In this document: piece after piece, positions 16,794 to 23,138 of the stretch | Position numbering within the stretch: the first letter of the stretch is position 1 | How the letters are laid out: each line of letters opens with the position of its first letter | Source: Chloroflexota bacterium | GTDB lineage: Bacteria; Chloroflexota; Anaerolineae; Aggregatilineales; Phototrophicaceae | Reading direction: 5' to 3' | Length of the DNA: 64,000 bases | NCBI GenBank assembly: GCA_026707665.1 | Contig: JAPOWK010000102.1 | Location: forward strand, 1-64,000 | The notes under the pieces: generated by a model | The model's database searches: none | What the model was told of the DNA's origin: nothing | Seen by the model: only the letters and a program-made list of their open reading frames with translations | Made by a program: the position numbers and the translations under genes

Positions 16794-17744
16794 TCAGTTA
16801 ATTCGCCGTGATGTGACGGAAAGCTGGATGATCGTGACGCCAAGAATCAAGGCGAATAGCACCACGGTCAGCGACGAGGCGTAGCCCATGTTGAAACTTT
16901 GAAAAGCCTCGCGATAAGTTTGCAGCACGACTGTCACCGTCGAATCTAATGGTCCGCCGCGCCCCTGCTCAGTCATCGCGATCACCGGCGCAAACATGCG
17001 CAAGAAGGAAATCGTCTGCAAGACCAGCAGGTAGACAAGGCTAGGGTTCAGCAGGGGAAAGGTGATGTAGCGAAATGTATGCCAGCGGCTGGCGCCATCG
17101 ACCTCTGCCGCTTCGTAATAGGTGCGCGGAATCTGCTTCAAGCCCGCCAGGAATATGATGATCGCGAAGCCCATGCCTTGCCAGATAACCAGCGCCAACA
17201 CTGAAGGCAGCGCCTGCTGCGTGCTTCGCAGAAAGGGCTGCTGTGGCAGGGAGATGAGCTGCAAGATGACATTGAAGAGCCCGAATCGTGGCTGATAGAG
17301 CATGCGGAAGACCCAGGCGATGGCGATGGTCGAGGTTACAAAGGGCAGGAAAAACATGATGCGATACAGCGTGCTCATGAAGCGAATTTCGTTGAGCATC
17401 AAAGAGATCGCCAGTGCCAGGCAGAGCTGAATCGGCACGCCGAGCAAGACGTAATTGACCGTATTCTGAAAGGCGGACTTGGTCTGCGACTTGCGCTTGC
17501 CCAATTCGCTGAACAGTTTCTCGTAATTCTCAAAACCGACGAAGGGCTGCTCGGCCGCCAGTGGATTGTAATCATGCAGGCTCATCTGGAAGGCGAAGAG
17601 CGCCGGATAAACGCGGATATAAGCGAAGAAGACGATGGGAATCGCCAGGAAGATATAGGCCCAGACGACCTTCTTGCGCGCGAGAGTCCATCGAAGTCCG
17701 GCAGTTTCTCGCGAGCGCTTTTCCTTTATCTCATTCAAAGGCAT
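16794..17744 (-). CDS. Carbohydrate ABC transporter permease (MalF/UgpA family)
   Basis: A 316-residue CUT1 permease. The first helix is 'WAYIFLAIPIVFFAYIRVYPALFAF', and the EAA loop is YYEAAEVDGASRWHTFRYITFPLL. AGCAGGAC precedes ATG 17744; the reading frame continues upstream to 17912 but would then overlap the small membrane protein gene. It is the partner of the MalG-type permease. No ATPase is in the cluster, so a shared MsmK/UgpC-like ATPase encoded elsewhere probably energises the system, as is common for CUT1 importers. Confidence 0.9.
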   Translation of the reverse strand: MPLNEIKEKRSRETAGLRWTLARKKVVWAYIFLAIPIVFFAYIRVYPALFAFQMSLHDYNPLAAEQPFVGFENYEKLFSELGKRKSQTKSAFQNTVNYVLLGVPIQLCLALAISLMLNEIRFMSTLYRIMFFLPFVTSTIAIAWVFRMLYQPRFGLFNVILQLISLPQQPFLRSTQQALPSVLALVIWQGMGFAIIIFLAGLKQIPRTYYEAAEVDGASRWHTFRYITFPLLNPSLVYLLVLQTISFLRMFAPVIAMTEQGRGGPLDSTVTVVLQTYREAFQSFNMGYASSLTVVLFALILGVTIIQLSVTSRRIN

Positions 17745-17767
17745 GTCCTGCTTTATCGTCTCTTGCG

Positions 17768-18100
17768 CTATAGGTTGCTGGCCCCGCTCTTGGCTTGAGC
17801 ATAGACAATGAGCAGCCAAATTGGCAGAACCAGAAGTGTTCCAAGCCCGGCGCTCACAAATGCGTAAGCCGCCAGCATTAGAGCGAGGAAGGGTCCAAAT
17901 ATGAACATCCACAGACAGCCGGCGCCGACTTTGTCATTCAATACGTACGACATGCCGCAGATGCCGAAAAGACCGGCGATGATGACGCCGATTACAAATG
18001 CCGCTTTGTTGCGAGGCTCAATTTGCCCCAGCTTTTCCGCCGCCGCTCGGTAGCCATCTTCAAATCCGGCTTCATAGATTTCTTCATTCTTGACTTTCAT
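17768..18100 (-). CDS. Small integral membrane protein inside the sugar importer operon
   Basis: A 110-residue protein with an excellent GGAGG four bases before ATG 18100. The N-terminal ~30 residues are polar and charged (YEAGFEDGYRAAAEKLGQ). Three hydrophobic segments follow, at about 33-52, 58-77 and 80-101. I do not recognise a named family. It sits between the sugar-binding-protein gene and the MalF-type permease gene (23 bp to the latter), inside what should be one operon. An accessory or regulatory subunit is possible, but nothing in the sequence proves it. Confidence 0.7.
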   Translation of the reverse strand: MKVKNEEIYEAGFEDGYRAAAEKLGQIEPRNKAAFVIGVIIAGLFGICGMSYVLNDKVGAGCLWMFIFGPFLALMLAAYAFVSAGLGTLLVLPIWLLIVYAQAKSGASNL

Positions 18101-18143
18101 CAAGCCTCCGGAAAAGACGCCAAGTCCAGGTTGCCAACAAGGA

Positions 18144-18175
18144 ACTACGCCAGACGCATAAACGCCTGACGTAGT
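18144..18175 (-). promoter_or_regulatory. Long stem-loop between sugar-binding-protein and downstream genes
   Basis: A 13-bp stem with two G-T pairs (arms 18144-18156 and 18163-18175, core ACTACG/CGTAGT) closes a six-base loop. Together with the neighbouring hairpin it forms a double stem-loop in the 100-bp gap after the binding-protein stop. Such structures often stabilise the upstream mRNA and lower expression of the permeases downstream. Confidence 0.45.
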
Positions 18176-18176
18176 C

Positions 18177-18202
18177 GCGTAAAAGCCAGAAGAACTGGCT
18201 TT
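18177..18202 (-). terminator. Attenuating terminator-like hairpin after the sugar-binding-protein gene
   Basis: Reading leftwards, AAAGCCAG - TTCTT - CTGGCTTTT: an 8-bp perfect stem overlapping the stop codon of the binding-protein gene and followed by a short T-run. It suits a partial terminator or 3'-end stabiliser that lets binding protein be made in excess over the permeases. Confidence 0.5.
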
Positions 18203-19505
18203 ACATTTCCCGATCAGCCCAGAAGTTGTCGATCAGCTCTTGCTCGGCCGCCGCCGCTTCATCGAGCGCATCGCAGGGATCCATGCCGCCCATGCGAATA
18301 TTGTCGAAGGCGTCGATCAATACCTGACGCTGCGCGCTTTCATCCACGAAGAAGGTCGCGTGCGAATAAGCCAGCCCGGCCGAGAAGGCGCCCAAAATCG
18401 GATCCGCCAGGATCATTTCATCGCTCGCGGCGGACAGCTGCGCCGGCAACTCACCCACATTGTTGACCCAGAGCGTGCCCGCTTCCGGCGTCGTGATGAA
18501 CTGCAGGAACTTGACAGCCGCTTCCAAGCGCGCCGGATCGTCATTGGCGCGCCGTGTGATGCCATGCGTCCAGTAGGAGCCGAATGTATGACGCTCCCCA
18601 TTTGGACCGACCGGCAGCTCGGTCACGCCGTAATTCAAGTCCGGATTGTTCCGCGAGATCGTGCCAACACGGAACGAGCCATCCACATGAATCGCCGATT
18701 CGCCGTTGACGAAGGCGTTGGTGGCGCCATCGAGAATGTCGTTGCTGCCCGTTACGTGCTCGGTCTCAAAGGCGGCCAGCCAGGAGAAGGCCGCGCAGCC
18801 CTCTTCGCTGTTGTAGGTCACCGTGCGCCCGTCATCGCTGTAGGGCGTGCCACCGTACTGACGGATCAGCACTTCGCGGAACCAATGGTGATCTTGCGCA
18901 GCAAGCGCCGGCGCATGTCCCATTCTCGTGATGCTGAGTATGTCGCTCATGTCGCCATCGTACTGCGTCGTGGCGATTGCCATTTCGACCAAATCATCGA
19001 GCGTCGCCGGTGGCGTATCGGGATCGAGACCGGCGTCGGCGAAGATGTCCTTATTCCAGAACAGCGCCAGCGAACGCACAGCCGTCGGAATCGCCCAATA
19101 GCTGCCTTCGAATTTGGAGTTGGCCACCATCGGCGAGAAGGTCTCCAGGATGAATTCCTCGCTGAAGGCGTCTTCCGGCAAGGGCACCAGATAACCGGCA
19201 TCTACAAAAGCCGGGATCCAGCCATAAAACAGCGTCACCACGTCAGGACCGACGCCGGCCGGCGCTGATGCCGCCAGCTCAGTACGGAAATCCGCATAAG
19301 GGATATCGCTGTTGTGGACGACCTTGATGCCCGGGTTTTCCGCTTCGAATTGCTCAATCAGCATATTCATCGCGTCAACGCGGGCGCCGAAGTTGTACTG
19401 CCAGTATTCGATTTCGACCATATCATCTTGTGCCCCGGCGACCGCGCCGAGCGCGAACAAGACAATCAGAACTGCAAGAATCGCTATCAATCGTGACCGT
19501 AGCAT
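18201..19505 (-). CDS. Sugar-type ABC transporter substrate-binding protein (SBP_bac_1)
   Basis: A 434-residue binding protein of the CUT1 class. A signal peptide spans about 1-25 and ends AGAQ|D, again with no lipobox. The mature part has 'EIEYWQYNFG', 'IPYADFRTELAASAPAGVGPDVVTL', 'ALFWNKDIFADAGLDPDTPP' and 'ESAIHVDGSFRVGTI', all in the usual order. AAAAGGAG stands just before ATG 19505. It is first gene of the leftward importer operon. Aromatic residues around 37-42 and 230 would suit stacking on a sugar, but the ligand is unknown. Confidence 0.93.
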   Translation of the reverse strand: MLRSRLIAILAVLIVLFALGAVAGAQDDMVEIEYWQYNFGARVDAMNMLIEQFEAENPGIKVVHNSDIPYADFRTELAASAPAGVGPDVVTLFYGWIPAFVDAGYLVPLPEDAFSEEFILETFSPMVANSKFEGSYWAIPTAVRSLALFWNKDIFADAGLDPDTPPATLDDLVEMAIATTQYDGDMSDILSITRMGHAPALAAQDHHWFREVLIRQYGGTPYSDDGRTVTYNSEEGCAAFSWLAAFETEHVTGSNDILDGATNAFVNGESAIHVDGSFRVGTISRNNPDLNYGVTELPVGPNGERHTFGSYWTHGITRRANDDPARLEAAVKFLQFITTPEAGTLWVNNVGELPAQLSAASDEMILADPILGAFSAGLAYSHATFFVDESAQRQVLIDAFDNIRMGGMDPCDALDEAAAAEQELIDNFWADREM

Positions 19506-19530
19506 TTTCTACTCCTTTTGCATCTTCAAT

Positions 19531-19557
19531 ATTGTACGGACAATTTCAGGTTAACCT
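19531..19557 (-). promoter_or_regulatory. Operator-like palindromes upstream of the sugar importer operon
   Basis: Two adjacent palindromes, ATTGT-ACGG-ACAAT (19531-19544) and AGGTTAACCT (19548-19557), lie 26-52 bp before the binding-protein start. A TACAAT -10-like hexamer is embedded in the first (19533-19538). This suits a regulated promoter. No regulator gene is adjacent. Confidence 0.4.
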
Positions 19558-19614
19558 ATTTTGCAGCGCTCCGCAAACACAGCCTCAGCATTTGAAGCAG
19601 CGTGTCTGCACCGT

Positions 19615-20568
19615 CTACAAGTCAATCTTCAGCAGCCGAGCCGCGTTTCCAGCGAAGATGAGCTGGATATCGTCTTCGCGGTAATTCAACTCGCGGACGT
19701 CGCGGATCTGCTGGACCAGATAAGGCTCGGCGAAGCCGCGCGGGAAGTAACTGGAGTCGGTGCCGAATATGATGCGTTCGGGCCCGATCGTCTCCATGTA
19801 TTTGCGGAAGAGCTTCTTGGTATCCCAGTCGCCATCCACCCATTTCACCCATTGATTGGAGCCGCTCGTGTCTATCGAAACATTGCCGCAAGCCCAGCAA
19901 AGCTGCAGCGTTTCGCGAATCCATGCGCAGCCGAAATGCGGAACGACGAAGGTAACTTCAGGGAAGTCCTTGGCGACATTGTGCAGCTTCAACGGATTGA
20001 TATTTTGATGCCAGGCGACGCCGCCCCCGCTGCCTTGAATGCCGAAATGGATCAGGACCGGGATGTCCAGCTCGGCGCAAGCTTCCCAGACTGGATAAGC
20101 GGCTTCGTCTTCGACGGGTCTGTCCAGCGATGGCGCCAGCAGTTTGTAGGCTCTCAAGCCGTCTTCTTTAACGGCGCGGCGGAGCTCGTCATCCGCGCCT
20201 TGGCTGAAGAGGTAATGATGGGCGAAACCGATAAACTTGTCCGGGTGCCGCTGGACAATGTTTGCCAGATTTTTGTTGCCGCCGCCGGTGACGAAACCCA
20301 CCGTGCGCAAGCCGTAGTTCTCGATCTCGGCCGCCCAGCGATCGGCTTGTTCCTCGTCAGTGAGCGTGTTCCGCTCCGGCGGATCGAATCCCCAGGTCGC
20401 CCGCCACTGGCGGTTGTAATTCATCGCGTGTTCACGAGCAATCTTCGCGCGTCGCTCGCCCAGGCGTTCGACATATCTCTGCCGTTCGTTGGGACCGCGC
20501 TCGATGATCCAGCGCGCCTGCGTCGGAAAATGAACGTGAAAGTCAATGATCTCCAAGCCGTTGTACAT
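19615..20568 (-). CDS. Amidohydrolase family 2 protein (metal-dependent hydrolase)
   Basis: A 317-residue TIM-barrel hydrolase of the Amidohydro_2 family (ACMSD/2-pyrone-dicarboxylate lactonase relatives). Metal-site residues visible are DFHVH near the N-terminus, His in VLIHFGIQG, His in VVPHFG and Asp in FGTDSSYFPRG. ATG 20568 has AGGACG upstream and matches the family start; an ATG further up at 20685 adds an unrelated 39 residues. It could hydrolyse or decarboxylate a sugar-acid lactone or aromatic-acid-like intermediate. It stands 109 bp upstream of the importer operon and is divergent from the isomerase gene. Confidence 0.85.
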   Translation of the reverse strand: MYNGLEIIDFHVHFPTQARWIIERGPNERQRYVERLGERRAKIAREHAMNYNRQWRATWGFDPPERNTLTDEEQADRWAAEIENYGLRTVGFVTGGGNKNLANIVQRHPDKFIGFAHHYLFSQGADDELRRAVKEDGLRAYKLLAPSLDRPVEDEAAYPVWEACAELDIPVLIHFGIQGSGGGVAWHQNINPLKLHNVAKDFPEVTFVVPHFGCAWIRETLQLCWACGNVSIDTSGSNQWVKWVDGDWDTKKLFRKYMETIGPERIIFGTDSSYFPRGFAEPYLVQQIRDVRELNYREDDIQLIFAGNAARLLKIDL

Positions 20569-20723
20569 GTGAGTCGTCCTTTCTGTATCAAACCTGGGCG
20601 TCTCTGCAATCAGAAGTATCCGTCGAGTTTCGCCCCGATGATAGCCCAAGCAGTCACGAAATCCCAAGCCCAAGACGGCAGGCATCGCGTCTCGCGCGAT
20701 TCAGCGATAGCCAGCCTGAAGTA

Positions 20724-20752
20724 TTGGTTCATGGCGATTTGCTCGCTATACT
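20724..20752 (+). promoter_or_regulatory. Candidate promoter of the isomerase-dehydrogenase operon
   Basis: TTGGTT (20724-20729), a 17-bp spacer, and TATACT (20747-20752), about 50 bp upstream of the isomerase ATG at 20804. AAGGGAAAGG precedes that ATG. Confidence 0.55.
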
Positions 20753-20803
20753 GGTAGCCAATGGCTTAGCTGCGTTTTCAACAGAAGGGAAAGGAATTGT
20801 CTT

Positions 20804-21805
20804 ATGGCTAGACCAGTCACCTTATTCACCGGTCAATGGGCGGATTTGCCCTTTGAGACCATCGCCGAGAAAGCCAGGAGCTTCGGCTACGATGGCTTGG
20901 AGTTGGCATGCTGGGGCGATCATTTTGAGGTGGACCGAGCGCTCTCGGAGGACGGCTACATTCAATCGCGGCACTATGTGCTGGAAAAGCATGGCTTGCA
21001 GTATTTCTCCATCAGCAATCATCTGGTCGGACAATGCGTCGCCGAAGCCTCCATAGACGCGCGGCATCGAGATATCTTGCCCGATCGCCTATGGGGCGAT
21101 GGCGATGCCGACGGCGTGCGTGAGCGCTGCGCTGAGGAGATGAAAGACACGGCGCGCGCCGCCAAGGCTTTTGGCGTGGACGTGGTCAATGGCTTCACCG
21201 GCAGTCCGGTATGGCATATGATTTATCGCTTTCCGCCGACATCCGACGAAATGATCGACGCCGGCTATCAAGAATTCGCCGATCGCTGGACGCCTGTCCT
21301 CGATGTCTTCGCTGCCGAGGGCGTCAAGTTCGCGCTGGAAGCGCATCCGAGCGAGATCGCCTATGATATCTACACGGCGGAAAAGACGCTGGAAGCGCTG
21401 AATCAGCACCCGTCTTTCGGTTTCAATTTTGATCCCAGCCACTTCATCCATCAGCTTTTTGACCCGGTCAAGTTCATTGATCGCTTCGCCGACCGCATCT
21501 TCCACGTCCACGTTAAGGATTCCAAGGTCACGCTCGATAACGTCACCAGCATACTGTGCTCCCACCTCAACTTTGGCGATGCGCGCCGTGGCTGGGACTT
21601 CGTCTCGCCCGGGCATGGCGATCTCGATATAGACGCGATGATTCGCGCGCTCAATCGGGCGGATTATCAGGGTCCGCTGTCGGTGGAATGGGAAGACAGC
21701 GGCATGGACCGCGAATTCGGCGCGACCGAGTCGGCCGCCTGGGTGAAGCAGAACGACTTTGCTGCTTCCGGCCGGGCATTCGACGCCGCTTTTGCCGAAG
21801 AATAA
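20804..21805 (+). CDS. Sugar phosphate isomerase/epimerase (xylose isomerase-like TIM barrel)
   Basis: A 333-residue AP-endonuclease-2-like TIM barrel. Metal and substrate ligands expected in the family are visible: Glu in FALEAHPSE, Asp/His in FDPSHFIHQ, the histidines of FHVHVKDSK and Glu in SVEWEDSG. Such enzymes isomerise keto/aldo sugars or dehydrate inosose. It is followed after 33 bp by a Gfo/Idh/MocA dehydrogenase gene, and the two should work in sequence on the sugar or polyol brought in by the neighbouring importer. Exact substrate is not deducible. Confidence 0.88.
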   Translation: MARPVTLFTGQWADLPFETIAEKARSFGYDGLELACWGDHFEVDRALSEDGYIQSRHYVLEKHGLQYFSISNHLVGQCVAEASIDARHRDILPDRLWGDGDADGVRERCAEEMKDTARAAKAFGVDVVNGFTGSPVWHMIYRFPPTSDEMIDAGYQEFADRWTPVLDVFAAEGVKFALEAHPSEIAYDIYTAEKTLEALNQHPSFGFNFDPSHFIHQLFDPVKFIDRFADRIFHVHVKDSKVTLDNVTSILCSHLNFGDARRGWDFVSPGHGDLDIDAMIRALNRADYQGPLSVEWEDSGMDREFGATESAAWVKQNDFAASGRAFDAAFAEE

Positions 21806-21838
21806 TCTACGTATTTGACGCGAATCAGGAGATGACCG

Positions 21839-23041
21839 ATGGCTGACGAAAAGCAAGTGAGCAGCACCTTTACCAGCATGGCGACCGAGGGCACCTATGC
21901 CGAGGCGCCGGAGCTCGGCATAGGTATGTTGGGCTATGCCTTCATGGGCAAGGCGCATACCAACGCCTTCAAGAAAATCCCCTACATGATGTATCCGCCG
22001 GTCGCGATTCCTCGCCTGGTAGGGATCGCGGGGCGCAACGAAGCGGCGGTGAACGCGGCGGCGCAGCGATACGGCTACGAGAATGCCTACACAGATTGGC
22101 GCGACATGATCGCCAATGATGACATTCAAGTCTTCGATAATGGCGGTCCCAACGACGCCCATGCCGAACCCTGCAACGCGGCCGCCGCGGCCGGCATGCA
22201 TGTCTTCTGCGAGAAGCCGTTGGCGCGCACGGCCGAAGAGGCGAAATCGATGCTCGATGCCGTTGAAGCCGCCGGCGTCAAGCACATGGTAGCCTTTAAC
22301 TACCGCTTCGTCCCCGCCGTGCAGCAAGCCAAGAAAATTGTCGAAAGCGGGGCGCTGGGTCAGATTTATCATTGGCGCGCGGTCTACCTGCAGGAATGGG
22401 GCATGGACCGCGAGATGGAATCGACCTGGCGCTTCCAGAAAGACATCTGCGGCAGCGGCGCTCTGGGCGATCTCGGCGCGCATATCATTGATCTGGCGCG
22501 CTTCCTGGTCGGCGAGCCAAAGGCGGTTTCCGGTTTGGCGCAAACCTGGATCACCGAAAGGCCCGATGGGTCTGGCGGCCTGATCAAGTCCGATGTCGAT
22601 GACGGCTTTGTCGCGCTGCTTGATTTCGAGAATGGGGCGCTTGGCACGGTGGAGGCGACGCGCTTCGGGCGTGGGCGCAAGAACTTCAACTCATTCGAGA
22701 TCAACGCCGAGAATGGATCGATCCATTTCAATCTGGAAAGGATGAACGAGCTCAACGTCTTCTGGAAGCACGACAGCCCCGACACGACGCAAGGCTTTCA
22801 CAACGTCCTGGTGACCGAAGCCCACCACCCGTATTGGGAGAATTGGTGGCCCCACGGTCACATCATCGGCTGGGAGCACAGCTTCGTTCACGAATTCCAT
22901 CACTTCTTTGACGCAATCGTGAACGACAACGATGTCGCTCCCTACGGCGCCGACTTCGTCGATGGCTATCGCAACGCTGTCATCTGCGACGCCATTATGG
23001 AATCGGCCGGCGCTGGCAAGCACGTCGATATCCGCTATTAG
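21839..23041 (+). CDS. Gfo/Idh/MocA family NAD(P)-dependent oxidoreductase
   Basis: A 400-residue dehydrogenase. The Rossmann fold begins 'LGIGMLGYAFMGKAH' after a ~25-residue N-terminal extension. The catalytic-lysine motif EKPLA follows (CEKPLART). The C-terminal GFO_IDH_MocA_C domain contains 'GDLGAHIIDLARFL' with the conserved Asp/His pair, and ends 'NAVICDAIMESAGAGKHV'. Members oxidise sugars, inositols or amino sugars. It is paired with the isomerase upstream. GGAGATG lies just before the start. Confidence 0.93.
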   Translation: MADEKQVSSTFTSMATEGTYAEAPELGIGMLGYAFMGKAHTNAFKKIPYMMYPPVAIPRLVGIAGRNEAAVNAAAQRYGYENAYTDWRDMIANDDIQVFDNGGPNDAHAEPCNAAAAAGMHVFCEKPLARTAEEAKSMLDAVEAAGVKHMVAFNYRFVPAVQQAKKIVESGALGQIYHWRAVYLQEWGMDREMESTWRFQKDICGSGALGDLGAHIIDLARFLVGEPKAVSGLAQTWITERPDGSGGLIKSDVDDGFVALLDFENGALGTVEATRFGRGRKNFNSFEINAENGSIHFNLERMNELNVFWKHDSPDTTQGFHNVLVTEAHHPYWENWWPHGHIIGWEHSFVHEFHHFFDAIVNDNDVAPYGADFVDGYRNAVICDAIMESAGAGKHVDIRY

Positions 23042-23062
23042 GCACATAACCTTCGGGGAATG

Positions 23063-23138
23063 CTGTAGGGGCGACCCTGGGGCCGCAGAACTATGTGGAT
23101 ATGGCAAAGCTAGGGCGAGACAAGTCTCGCCCCTACAG
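23063..23138. repeat. Short palindromic element (MITE-like) at the comEC 3' end
   Basis: A 76-bp element bounded by perfect 12-bp terminal inverted repeats, CTGTAGGGGCGA (23063-23074) and TCGCCCCTACAG (23127-23138). An internal palindrome GGGCGAGAC-AA-GTCTCGCCC (23113-23132) is nested at the right end. The right arm contains the comEC stop codon (23133-23135), so the element appears to have inserted into or next to the end of that gene. The palindrome could also act as a terminator between the converging genes. TGTAGGGGCGA-type repeats are widespread intergenic elements in some bacteria; copy number here is unknown. Confidence 0.65.
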
